Assembly: GCF_020740795.1 (NCBI RefSeq)
Contig: NC_067285.1
Location: forward strand, 17,228,001-17,292,000
Direction: 5' to 3'
Length of the DNA stretch: 64,000 bases
DNA from: Apus apus
Taxonomy: Eukaryota > Chordata > Aves > Apodiformes > Apodidae
The notes under the pieces are model-generated. The model was not told the DNA's origin and did not search any database. It saw only the letters and a list, made by a program, of their open reading frames with translations. A program made the position numbers and the translations under genes. Each line of letters begins with the position of its first letter. The stretch's first letter is position 1. Below, in pieces: positions 12,901 to 24,652 of the stretch.

Positions 12901-15900
12901 GGGACTAGAACTTTCATAAAAACAAATTGTTATCTCAACTGAATTTTCAAAGCTCAAAACCCTGAAGTCAAAGCCCCAACCCAGTTTCCTGTACAGTACC
13001 TTCCATGTGGCCTATTAAACAGAATATAGATTTTTCAGTTCAAAGTTAAATTTTAAGAGGATAATTTATTAATCGACTGATGAAATGTGTGATTAAAGCT
13101 ATGGTCTGAACTTCTGACATGGAAAGATACATAAGAAGGAGACAGCTTTAATCAGTGAATTAATTTCATTATTGCTGTATTTGCCCTCTTATTTTTTTTT
13201 CTTCTTTAGGTTAACAAGCCCATTGCTTAAACTGTTTAGTAATAAAACAAGTTTTCTAGGTCTGTGGTATTCTCATTACTCTTTTGTAGACTCAGTCCAG
13301 TTGATCTTGATGTTTCTTGAAGAGCAATGCATAAAAATGTACATGAGACCCCAGCTAGAGCCTGGCTTCAGCCTATGCTTGCTTCTTGTGTCTTGCAGGT
13401 GATATCCTTGCTTATGTGTCTGCCTTTTTCACAGCTGCATGAAAAAAATATCACATTAATTGTAGCCTTATATACATTTCTGTCAATATGTTATTTAGTC
13501 AGCATCCCTCAGCCTGGATTTGTGCAGGTGTTTCAGACCTGTATCTTTACACTTCTCTCCACTGAGCTGAACCCCATATTTTGTACTGTTCCTGTGAGTA
13601 TTCACGTTCATTTTGAATTTGGGTTAGAATCTATGTTAGAGTCCAAACTGCAGCATAGCCCAGCACATCCATAATTCCTTCCAGTTTAGTCTCCTGGCAG
13701 AAGTCACATAGTAAGAATGTTACTTATTTCCTTTATTTGGATGAACAGGCCCATATACTCCTCAGAAACTTGTTTCAGACTCTCTGCAGATACAAGGCAA
13801 ATATCTCTGCCACAGTGCACACTTTGATCACATTTTCAAAGACAACTCCATAATCAGCTGAATTCTAGAACTATAATGGTTATATTCTACGGTGAGGAGG
13901 ACAGTGGGAGAAGTCAAAGCTGCAAACACCAAACCTTCCCCCCACCCGCCATCCCTATCAAACCAAGACAAAATTGTAGCATGTGCAGATAAATTTTTAT
14001 AGAACTGGTGAGTATCAAAGACTAACATCTGCTTTACTGCAAAAAGTGAGTCACACTCATGGAGGAAAATGTGTGTGTAAATATAGGTACCAGTAGAACA
14101 TGGGGAAGAATATTAGGGAAGATAAAATTACCATATGGGAAGGCTAGACAAGTTTTAATTCTGTTTAATTTTCTTTGCTCAATTCCTGAACAGTAGTAAC
14201 TTGTACAAGATTTAAAAGTAAACTTGTCCAAATAAAAAAGTAACAGCAAAACATTTATTAAAACACAGTAATATGTTCCTCCAAACCTGATATCTAAGAA
14301 CGTGTTGTAAAAGCAATCCCAAACACATTAGACAACTCCATTTCACATTGCATAAATGATAGCAAGAAAGTGCAAAATGGGCAACAATCTCAGTGTAATA
14401 ATACATGGCAATTACAAGTGGTCAGAACTTAATCTGAAAGCAACTCCAAGGTTTGGTAGGCTAATAAGCTAATGCACATGATGTGCTTTATGCTTAATGG
14501 AGCCACAGAGGGTCTTAAAAGTCACAATGCAATTCCTTATGATGCCTCATGATACTCACAGCCCTAAGTTAGATGCCAAGATCCCTCTTACACCTCATGG
14601 GAAGCCCTCAGGACCCATGAGAGGGATTTACACAATCCAGCATGCTGAGCAAGGAGCCATGCACAGCTAAGAGTCAGCTAAGCCTTGCCCTTGAGAGATA
14701 GTTAAGTATGTAACTCCAGGACAGAAGGAGATACCAGCTTCTATTTGAGATTCTTGGTTGCAAATCCTCTCCTGTGGTTTGTTGCAAAAGCCAATTTATT
14801 TCTTTCTCATGACCCTCTCCCTCTGCTACTCCTCTCCCCCTCCCAACAACCAAACAGAAAGAGCGATGTCCCCATGATCTTAAGTATGAAATGCCACAGG
14901 GACATTGCAGATTTATCTGAAAATCTTCCTTGCTTCCCTGAGTTGGAGAAGGGACTCTGCATCCCACCTCTTCTCCCGCAGTCATCTCTCAGTCTCTGCA
15001 GAAGTCTTACCTTTTTCAGACTTACTGCACAAAAAGTTACGTGATTCAGTCAGCCTCTCTTTCCTCCACTGAGTCCCACTAAATAATATTTGTCCAGAAT
15101 AGAACAGCGCCATGAGGAAAGATTAGTGGGTTATGGTACCCCCAAATACCCAGGAGTAACCTGAACGCTTTTTTGGGATGGTTTGCCAGACTTCACGATC
15201 TTTAAAGCAGTCACTGTACAGGAGGGATGACACAAGAAGTAAGCCTAGAGCAGATGTCACTGTCCCAACCAGCCTTCTTTACAGCAACATTTATCTTGTT
15301 GTGCAGAGATGGCTACATTTTAGCTTTGCTCTGCCTACCCTGTTGTTACCATGCAGGGGCCCAAGTGATGGCCGGAACTGGGTGTCCCCTGGTCCTTTTC
15401 TGCCCACCATCGTGCCACTTTCAGACAGCTGCATTACACCAACAGTGCCATGGTCTGGATAGTACCTCCACATCAGTGCAAATATAGGTATACATACACC
15501 TGGGAGATATAAGCATATATCTATATACATCTCATTAATCTCAGAAGGCTGAGGCAGCTCAGGGCACAGCCTGGACCTCCCCTGCAAGTGCCTTGGGCGA
15601 GGAGCGTCTCTGCTGTGCGGTGCTGGGCTGGGTGTGCTCAGCAGGGACTCGCTCTTCGCTGACCTGCTGCTGTGGAGACAGTGGGGAGCTGCTGGTAACT
15701 CGAGGGCTTGTTGTCTTTGGACTCAGTAAGAGGGTCCAAGTGGGAAGCAGTTTAGAACAAATGTGTAAAGTACATAATCACGCATGAAACATGGATTTTG
15801 AGAGCCTAATTCTGACGTGAGATTTCTGAAACTGCTGTCTGATCTCCCATTCCAAACGTGCAGTAACATGAAGGTCACGTCCATGTTCTCTTGAAACTTG

Positions 15901-16180
15901 GGGAGTTTTTTAAAACATCTTTCCTGTATAGAACCCTGCCTCCAAATGAACAAAAAAGATCCATCCCAGAACAACGCACACTGATACTTCCTAAAGGAGA
16001 TTCCCTTTTTGTATCTTAAACCCATCCATCTCAGCACAGCCGTTGCTGCCCCACTCGGGACCCAGACCCAACTCCCTCGGCCACCTCAGCCCGGGAATAG
16101 TTTTGCGGCACCAGCGTGCGGTTTCCTGGAACAAAAGGGGAGTGTCAGGACGGGGGTGCTGTAGGGGAACATCCCGCAAG
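6956..16180. other. Intergenic region between the CR1 copy and the FGFBP3 CpG island
   Basis: About 9 kb of mostly AT-rich sequence. Frames of 60-124 residues occur on both strands, but none has a domain, paired splice sites or a recognisable homologue. GC content rises from about 15,540 towards the FGFBP3 island. No tRNA, no CR1 tail and no other transposon end was recognised. Confidence 0.6.
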
Positions 16181-16800
16181 TCGGAGCCATCGGGGCACAG
16201 AGCTCCCCGCGTGTCCCCACGCTGTCCCCCTGCAAGCGGCGGCCCGGGGAGGGGCGTCGGCGGGGGCAGCCCCCGGCCATTGATAACCCGCGGCCCCAGC
16301 CCCGCCGCCCGCAGCTGGAGCCCGCACAGCGCCGGGTACGCCTGTGCCCGGGCACCTCCACCCACAGCGCTCCGTGAGTGCCCGCGGGACAGAGCGGAAG
16401 ATACCGGGGGGGTGTTGAGGGGAAACCGGGTTCGGGGGGAAACGATGGGGCTTTAAGGGAGTAGTTTGCCGGGAGCCGGATCTGGCTGCCGAGCCGCGGC
16501 CGCCCGCTGCGTTGATGCTGCAGCCGCCGGGTGCGGACCCTCGGCTCACGCTGCACCGGGCTTTCCGCCTTCTCGTCTGGGGGGTCTTGGAGCCCCGCGG
16601 CCGCCGTCCGTCCGTCAGCAGAGCCCGGGGAGGGGGAACAAGCTAAAAGCCTGGGGGTTGCGACCGTGGAGGGACGAGTCCGCGCTGCGCCCCTCCGCCG
16701 GAGCAAACCCCACCCGGCTCCGGCTGCCGCGACTCCGGAGCCTGGCTCCCACCGAGGTGGGCAGCGGGGGCGAGCAGCGGGGGCGCCCGCCAGCGTCTGT

Positions 16801-16898
16801 GTCTCCGCAGGGCGCGGAGGATGCGGGAGGCCGGCGAGCCCCGTGGCCGGACGCCCCGTCGCTGAAGCACCGGAGGAGGCTCTCGCGGCGCCGAGGAG
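16801..16898 (+). other. Probable FGFBP3 splice acceptor and 5' UTR part of the coding exon
   Basis: The stretch ending GTGTCTCCGCAG at 16810 is a plausible 3' splice site, which would leave 88 bases of 5' UTR before the ATG at 16899. As I recall, FGFBP3 genes have a non-coding first exon followed by one exon with the whole coding region, which fits. The first exon and its donor would lie further up the CpG island and I could not place them with confidence. Confidence 0.4.
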
Positions 16899-17402
16899 AT
16901 GAGGCTGCCCCTGGCCCTGCTGGCCCTGGCAGCCCTGGGGGCCGCGGGCGGGGAGGCGGTGCAGACGGGGCGGTTCTCCACGCCGGAGCAGCACCGGTGC
17001 AGCTGGGAGCTGCGCTCGGCGGCGGGGGCCAGCGAGCTGCGGCTGAGCTGCCGGGCGCCGGCGGGCGGCGGGGCGCGGAGCTGCGCCTACCGCGGGGAGC
17101 CGCAGCGCTGTCCCGCCTACGGCGCCCGCAGCCGCCGGTACTGGCGGCAAGTCCTGGGCCGGTTGCGGCGGCGGCGACACCCCTGCACCCCGGGCGGCCC
17201 CCTCAGCCCCCGGCTCTGCGGGCCGGACCGGGCGCCGCCCGAGGCGCAGCTCCGCCTGCTGCCCACCCCGGGCCCCGGCACCGAGCCCGGCTCCTCCTCG
17301 CCGGCCCCCACAGCGGGGCCCACCGGAGACCCGGCGGGGACCTACTGCACCGAGCGGTGGCACTCGCTGTGCAGCTTCTTCGTCGGCTTCTGGGAGGGCT
17401 GA
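16899..17402 (+). CDS. FGFBP3: Fibroblast growth factor binding protein 3, secreted FGF carrier
   Basis: A 167-residue protein in one exon. Residues 1 to about 20 form a hydrophobic signal peptide (LPLALLALAALGAAGG). The FGF-BP core follows: GRF.TPEQH.CSWEL at 24-38, the CAYRGEP..C.AY block at 62-74, the basic YWRQVLGRLRRRRHPC at 81-96, and RLCG at 105-108. The C-terminal signature TYCTERWHSLCSFFVGFWEG at 148-167 identifies the family. Eight cysteines remain after the signal peptide (34, 51, 62, 71, 96, 107, 150, 158), enough for four disulfides. The family releases FGFs from heparan sulfate in the extracellular matrix. The start is the first ATG in frame, with G at -3. The protein is much shorter than human FGFBP3 (258 aa as I recall) because the linker between core and C-terminal motif is only about 40 residues, rich in Pro, Gly and Ser. 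It converges with TNKS2, as in human. Confidence 0.95.
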   Translation: MRLPLALLALAALGAAGGEAVQTGRFSTPEQHRCSWELRSAAGASELRLSCRAPAGGGARSCAYRGEPQRCPAYGARSRRYWRQVLGRLRRRRHPCTPGGPLSPRLCGPDRAPPEAQLRLLPTPGPGTEPGSSSPAPTAGPTGDPAGTYCTERWHSLCSFFVGFWEG

Positions 17403-17490
17403 GCAGCCCCCGCCGGCCCCCGGCCCAGCCCTGCCTGCCCTCACTCCCCTGCCTCCGCGTCCCGCGACTTTATCAGCTTTCCTCTTTTCC

Positions 17491-17496
17491 AATAAA
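17491..17496 (+). other. FGFBP3 polyadenylation signal AATAAA
   Basis: A canonical AATAAA lies 88 bases after the FGFBP3 stop codon, just outside the CpG island. It is followed by a T/G-containing stretch (GTGATAGCTATTTTATG). This implies a very short 3' UTR of roughly 110 bases. Confidence 0.7.
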
Positions 17497-20400
17497 GTGA
17501 TAGCTATTTTATGACAAGAAGCTCATGTAACTGTTTTCCGACCAAAGTCCTGTAATACCTCCGGCACCGTTACACTGCTGAAAGACGTGCTGACATCTCA
17601 GCTGACTGAGGAGAGCATCTAGGGACAGCTGATGTGTTTGAGGACATCAAAGCTTTTCAAAGGATATAAACGCCAAGAGACAGCTGTTCCTTCACCCAAA
17701 TAAATTTATAAGCCCAAAGGCTAAAGTTACACTGAAATTGCTGAAAAACAGACATTTATATCAAAATAAGGAACAACTGAGATTCACTGAACAGCCAGCC
17801 CTAGGAAAAAAAACCTCTCTTGCTGACAAAGACTTCACGCACTACACAAGCCAGCCCAGTCCTGTTTTCCGCAGAGCAGGTGATCACTGATTGACTTCAG
17901 ACAGGAACCTGAAGAGAGTTTTGTGAGAAACCAGCTGTGAAAAGACTGAGAAACTCTGAAGCAGCTAGATACAGAGATTATTTTGTATAGACAAATGGTG
18001 TTTCACCTAGCTAATGAGCTAAGACCAAAGAAACGGTCACGTTTAGAGGGATAGTGTTGATACAGGCAAGTTTTACCAGGGGTGAAGAGAGGTTTGAGAT
18101 GTTAAAAACTACCCACTTACTGAATCACAGTTCTGTGCTACATTTTGGTAAGGAAAACTCAGGTTTTCCTCAGTCCAAATTTCTCTCCTTTAGATACATC
18201 CCACTCAGATTCTAAAATAAAAAAAAATAAAAAAAAATTTAAATCGTGTTTTCACAGCCCATACCCAACTGCATGCCAGCAGCTCCTCTGCCACACAGCT
18301 CAGTGCAGCTGCACAGAAAGCAGGGCTGCACTTGCACTAGAGGTGAACATGGGTAGGACCTAGCCCCTCCATTCACAAAAGGAGGAACTCCTGTGTAGTC
18401 ACCTTTGAATAAACAGGAACAGTACCTGTCTGCAGAGAGGTGTTTGATTAAGGCTTACATTAATTTAATTGTTCCACAAATCTCCCCTGTAGTGACTTAG
18501 AGAGCTGCTTGTTATTATTCCTGAAGAAGAGCACTGGAGTGCATCAGCAGATCGAGCACAGAGGAGTGGTGTCCCAGCAGGAGCACAGCACCCATCATGG
18601 TTCCCTCACACAGGACAGTGATTAAACATCAAATCCCTGACAGGTGCAGGAAAACAACCACGTAAATCATGGATAAAGCAGACAGCTCAAAGTCAAAAAT
18701 AAAAGCCAGTCCTCAAAAAATCAGGTTCACATCAGGAAGCGCCAGTTATACTTTCCCTCTAACCTGGAGAATTACCTGGGCAGGCAGCTGGGTTAGAAGA
18801 GGAAGCCAGTACTATATTTACAGGGCTAGTGCTCCCTGCATAACCAGCTCTCTGCCTCAGGAAAATTCACCTCTGTTGAAGCTCTAGCATTACAGATGAG
18901 TAAGCTTTCAGCTGTGTCCTAGTCTTAGGGCAGCATTATTTACTTTGCTGCATTACAGAATTTCACCCTCTCATACAAAGGAAATGGTAAGAATGTGTTC
19001 CAAAAGTTAGAATTTCACAGCTAAGCTGTTGGCAAGCTTATTAGCACAAAGTGTTATTCAGCCCAACAGGTAAGCACAGCAGCCTAGAGACATGATGCAG
19101 CTGAGTTAAATCATAATTCTATCTAGTATAAATTGAACTTAACCAGATCAAGAGAGGAAGCTTCTGATTTACAGCCCTTGCAACTTGAATGCTCAAAATA
19201 CTGTTCATATTCCTTAAGGTAGGTTTGTAATGTAATCGTTCAATAAGCGAATTTGAGACTGCTGAAATATTGCCCAGGGACAAATTCAGTGTTGGTTTTG
19301 AAATTATTTTGTAAAATCTGAACTACAGAGTGTTCAGAAGGGTTATGCAATGAGAGCTGCTTATTGTCAATCCTAAACATGGCCACTTCAGACAACCTCT
19401 AAATGCACCCAAACTGCAACATAATGTGCTTGAAGAAAGATACATGAAAAGAGAAAAAGCCAACAAAAAACCCCACACAAAACAGAACTGTTGCTATGTA
19501 GTTCTGTAAGTGCATATGTACCTTCACAATCTGTCCTTTAGCAGTTCTTTTGCACCATTCATCTCCATGATTAACAGAGAAGGAGTATTTGAGTTGATCC
19601 CCTTCCTTGTAGTCCCCAGACCTGGTTCATATACCAAGTGCCACAGACACACAGACTATGTCCACGGTGCAGGTGAGGGGTGGTAGGAGGATGGCCACCA
19701 GTGCCCTGCTCTGCAAACCAGCCCTCCTTGCCTGCCCAGTCACTTTTAGGTGCCTGTGATCCTATATAGCCCCAGGTGCCTGCCCATGACTGGGAGCATT
19801 TGCAGGCTCTTTATATGGTTTTAAGGAGGGCTGTAAGGAGGCCTCCAAGGGCAATAAAGATCTGCCCATTGGTTCTCAAGAGGATCCGAACTGTTGCATG
19901 CAGCTCCTAGTGCCAAGGCATGATCCTCAGCATCAATGTATTTAACTTGCACATTTTTAATTTTTTTTTTTTTAATTACAGATCACTTTCCTTCACACAA
20001 GTGCCATACAAACTGCCATACAGCAGGCTGCTGGCCACAGCATTGTACAGTACCCTGCAGTAACACACAGCTTAGTTTTACTTCCATGGCACTGGCTCAG
20101 CAGCTTTGTGCAGTGCCTTAGAGCTTGCATTTCACACCATCAGATGCAAAGGTGGAACACCATGGCAACTGATCTGATTACCCACATCCCCCTGTGTTTA
20201 AAAGCCCAACTAGGAAGCCTGAACAAATTCATTGTTTTACCCAAGAGGGAGAAGAAGAGGATTCCTTGCTCTGTGTTTCAGCACATTATTCCCTTGATTC
20301 TCAGAAAAAGCTCGAAGTCTTTCTTATAGCACCACTAAGTAATGAAACACAAAACAGACTGTATTCACTTGAACTACTGTGTTTATAACATTGTTGCCTA

Positions 20401-23400
20401 GAGGTGAATTGCAAAAAAAAAAATCCAGTTTTTGTATGTTGCATATTGCAGACCCCAAAGGCTGAAAAAATCACAGTCAGATGCCCAGATTTGTTTTTAA
20501 AGGAAAGGCTGTAGCTTTTTGCTCCATAATTCAACATTTTCATCCTTCTCAGTGGTTAGGTGACAGCTGACACAACCAGCAAAGCCACCCAAATACAGGG
20601 AGGCTTTGTGGCCAAGTTTTTCACCTCCAACAGAATCTGTTCCTTTCCAGCCCTATGACACCTCCCGCACAACACATAATTGTGACCCCTCCAGATTTAC
20701 TTCAGCCACTCAAATCCACCCATACACCCACTCTGCAGCCAGCCTTACCTCTGCTCTTCCACTGTAGCTGTGGTGTTCCTTCATCACTTTTTTGATTCTG
20801 CCCTTGAATGACTCCTTGTCATCTCATCCTTGCCTCCTCAGCTGCTCCTGGCCACCCAACATCTTCAGTAAGAGCCAGTTTAGACAGCCTGCCAAGAGCA
20901 AGACCTGGCTGCCTTACCTACAGGTCTGATAAACCCTCCCATCCCAAAGGCAGGTGGTCCTGGGCATAATTAAAGAGAGAGCACCTTTCTCACAGGTGCA
21001 GGTTGGGTTAACATCAGAGGGCTGCTGCCAGGTAAAGGTATCATGACACTGGGTCAGACTGAGGTGGGAGAAAAATCCTGTATCCACAAAAGGCTACTGT
21101 ACTCAATCCTGACTGGATAACAGGACTGGCTCTTGTCCTCCGAAGGACCATCCATCCATTTATTCTTGTTTTGTAAAGGGAAACTGAAACTAGAGTAAGC
21201 CAATGCCTGCTAATATACTGCCACATGCAGTATGCCTATTGCATTTCAATTTGCCACAGTGTTACTGAGTTGTCATAAGCATATTTTAAATACAGTTTTG
21301 GCTTAGTGGGCTATTGTACATTCTCAGTGGATTAGTAACTGCAGCAGAGCACTCAAGTACTCTTGAATACATCTACATTACTAGTACTGACTTTGCAAAT
21401 TACTTTATCTGTCCTCTTTTCATTTGTTTCAATAAATGAAAGCTGGTCAGGCAGTCTCAGTTCAACTGTCAGCTCAACCAGCTATACATGCCCATGTTTG
21501 CATATTAAATGTTTCCACATCTAATCGTTTGACATTGATGCTTGCTACCTGAGTTTAAGACCAACTTGTTGTGGGGAAGCCCACAAAGGGATGTTCTGTT
21601 TTTGGAGACATGTGGTGCAACTTAAAAGCCATCAGGCTATTCATGATTTACAATAAGGTAGAGGCTAAAAAAAAAAAGGCAACCAACCATTTAAGTGGAA
21701 GCTGGTTGGATAAAGAAACCTGACATTTCTCTTTATATGCCTCTGACATACTCCAGGCTCTCCCTTGTGCTGTGAGCTCTGTCTGAGACTTGCTGTAAAG
21801 CCAAGCAGCACAAGAGGCAAGTAAATGGCAGGCTTTGGCATTTTGTCAAACACCAAACCCCTTCCTTTGTAATAATTTGGATTTTTAAGAATTCCAAGCT
21901 CTGTTCTTGAATACAGTTACATGAAAGACGCTTTTAACCACACAGTATTACAAACTTTAGATTAACTCTCCCAGCCCTCACACTCCTTCCTTACATGGAA
22001 GGGGTCTGCTAAATACAGGCATGTACAAAATATCTACAGCTTAAGAAATAATTCAGTGTTGTAGGGCTTAATCCTGTTTGGTATTTGTCATGCTTTCTGA
22101 AGTGTGCACAGTTTGCACTGGCCTCTCGGAAGGAAAATATTTCCCCAGTTTATTTCAATCACTCAGAAGGTTGATGCTGCATGTTTCTGTGAGGGGGGAG
22201 AGGGTGTGAGAGGGGCAGCAAGGTGAAGCCTGAGCTCAGCTGACCTTCCTGCTGCCTGAAGAGTGGATGTGGCCTGAGCACCGAGCTTGGATTTCACTGC
22301 TGGCACTAGCCTTCCCATGGGAGAGATCCCCCCTGTGCCTGGAGCTGCCCTGGTCTCCCCAAGATTCCCACCAGGAGGGACAAACACTGAGGGTAAGCCT
22401 CAGAGGGGGTCTCTGTGCCACAGGGAAACACATAGATGCTTCACTGACTGAAAAATAAAATAAAAAATATACATAAAATTATCTACATATCTCTCAAAAT
22501 TATATTTTTAATATACACATATTTCAGAGCTCAGTCTTCGCTGCCGGCCCTTGCAGCCTGGACAGGTCCATTCACTTCGTAAGCACCCACTGCCAGCGTG
22601 TGCCCTGGGCAGGGGCCTCTGCTGCCTGCTCAGGTGGTGCTGAGGCCCACAGCACCAGCACCACGCTGCACCCCTGTCCTGCAATTCAGTCACTGTAGAG
22701 CTGTTGGAGCAGCTGGAGAAGTTTTGTGTTCATCTTTCAGAGGAAATCTAGGAATAATTGCTCCTTGTAAAATAATGCTTCTTAGGATTAAGTTGTAAGT
22801 AATTTCAGAGTCAAACATGGCATTACTTTCTATGTAAGCTGTCATAAACTGAGAAAATGTTTTATGAAAGGATCATGGTGACCACAGAATTAAGTAGTTT
22901 CTTATTACATGCTCACACAGTACTGAAGTAAAAATATTTATTTAATAAAAGAAATACACAGAATAAAATCTGGCCCAATTAAAAGAGATCCAAATCCTAA
23001 AATGTAAAAAACCATATATAATATCTACTTTGGCAGACATTGTTAATTTAATAAAAAAAGATCTTATAGCATTTTATTCTGCAAATTATATCCAGAGCCC
23101 CTATTTATTCTGACTACTGGATTCAGCAGATATTCTTGCATAAGTAAGTGAAGGTCTTAGGTCCCAAAATGTCTATAAAGTTTAAATTCTCATTTGAAAA
23201 AGAGAAAAAAATCCCACAAATGTTGTTGTGTTTTTTTTCAGACTGCACTTTTAACTAGAAAATATGTGAGATGTGTCATCCTCTGAGTGAATTTACAGAA
23301 AAGTGTGAGAAAAAAAACCTAATGGCTGACTTTTTAAAGCTGTTCTTTTGTGTTAAAGAAAGTGTGTGCTTCCTGAAGTCTCCATCCTTAGCAGCAGCAT

Positions 23401-23776
23401 GATTTGCACTGACAGGAATAAATACAGCCCTGACCCCATGTTTTAATTTTTAATTTTTTTGTTTTAAGAGCAAACTCCTTCAAAATTATTAATACATTTA
23501 TCACCAGTATTCATTTGATGGGAAAAAGGTGACAAGACTGCCACACAAGGGAGTATTATTTCATGTTAGTTGAGACAAGATGTTGAGGATTTAGAGCTGA
23601 TCTTTTGTGTCTGCTCAAAGACAAATGGTATAAAATTTATATGCATGCTTCTGTCCTGGCAGCAGAGGCTTCGGCTGAGGGCTCTTGGGGATGCTGCTCT
23701 CTAAAGTCTCTAGGCATGAAATGGTCTCTTGCAATTCATCTCCCAATAATAGCAGCTCCAAGACTACAGTCTTTTT

Positions 23777-23778
<2 letters not shown>

Positions 23779-23809
<31 letters not shown>
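23779..23809. repeat. Homopolymer run of 31 T
   Basis: Thirty-one uninterrupted T residues flanked by CTTTTTCC and AATAAAAG. On the - strand this is a poly(A) tract. It could be the tail of an old retroposed sequence on the - strand or simply an expanded microsatellite. No recognisable cDNA precedes it on the - strand and no clear target-site duplication was seen. Confidence 0.9.
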
Positions 23810-23813
<4 letters not shown>

Positions 23814-24564
23814 AAAGTTCTTTTATCCCCAGCTGAAGCTGCCTGTGCTCTCATTGGAGCAGACAGGCTGCAGTGAAGGTTTTCTCCCCTCGGCTCTATT
23901 CTCTCAAAGCCCTCAGCAGATGTGGGGACGAGCTGGAGGCCCTATGGAAAGCAGGGCCTTATGTCATCCCACCCAGCGCGGGGCCAATGAACGTCCTCCT
24001 GTGCCCGGCTCCACCACACACATAGACATCATGGCCTCGCTGGCATAAGCCAATAGCTTCCCTGCTAGTATCTTCATTAGAAGCTGAATTAATCACAGTC
24101 CTTGACCTTCCATTTAATTGGGCTTTATTGGTGCATCTTACCTGCGTTTTACATTCCCTGCTACCACTCCTATCCACACTTGAAGCTAAGAGCCATGCTA
24201 GGAGCTTGAAGGGACAATGGCCACTCTCAGTGGCCTGTGCTCTCGTCCCACAGCTTCCAGTGATGGCCAGGCTCTCACCCTACCAGCCCTCACCTGCTTT
24301 GCCATCCCATGGGGGCCCACAAACCCCCTCTCCCACACCTGCTCTCAGCCTTGCCCTGGTGCTGACCAGGGCTCAACATCTCCAGCCCTGACACTTCCCC
24401 ATCTCCTAGGAAGAGGCTTTGTCCCGTGCCACCGCCTGGTCATTGAGGAGCTGCCGAGGGATGTGTGGCCATTGCCACTAAGTGCAGACACAGCAAACTG
24501 AAGACATCTCCAGCCTGGTGACAAGCACAGGCTGTATTTCAGTAACACTGAATGACCAGTGTTG

Positions 24565-24652
24565 AAAACAAACAAAAAAGTACACAATAAAAAGCAAAAA
24601 ACCCAAACCAAAACAAAAAAACACAAAGAAAAAAGCACACACAAAAAAAGCA
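24565..24652. repeat. A-rich, C-interspersed low-complexity tract
   Basis: A stretch of about 90 bases, mostly A with scattered C, with motifs such as AAACCAAACCAAAACAAAA and CACACACAAAAAAA. It is purely low-complexity. It produces several spurious Phe/Cys-rich open frames on the - strand. Confidence 0.8.

Larger units (their letters stand above)
16180..17440. promoter_or_regulatory. CpG island spanning the FGFBP3 promoter, 5' UTR and coding exon
   Basis: The base composition changes abruptly from AT-rich to strongly GC-rich with dense CG dinucleotides, and falls back just after the FGFBP3 stop codon. The island covers the expected promoter and first exon of FGFBP3. Its limits were judged by eye. 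Long open frames on both strands here are a by-product of low stop-codon density. Confidence 0.8.

Noticed and set aside
13327..13674. 115-residue open frame on the + strand, Leu/Phe-rich
   Set aside because: Hydrophobic composition follows from T-rich DNA. There is no family motif, no exon-like splice sites and no neighbouring coding evidence.
16086..17492. 468-residue open frame on the - strand across the FGFBP3 CpG island
   Set aside because: It is antisense to FGFBP3, consists of Gly/Ala/Arg/Pro-rich sequence expected from GC-rich DNA with few stops, and shows no domain or splice context.
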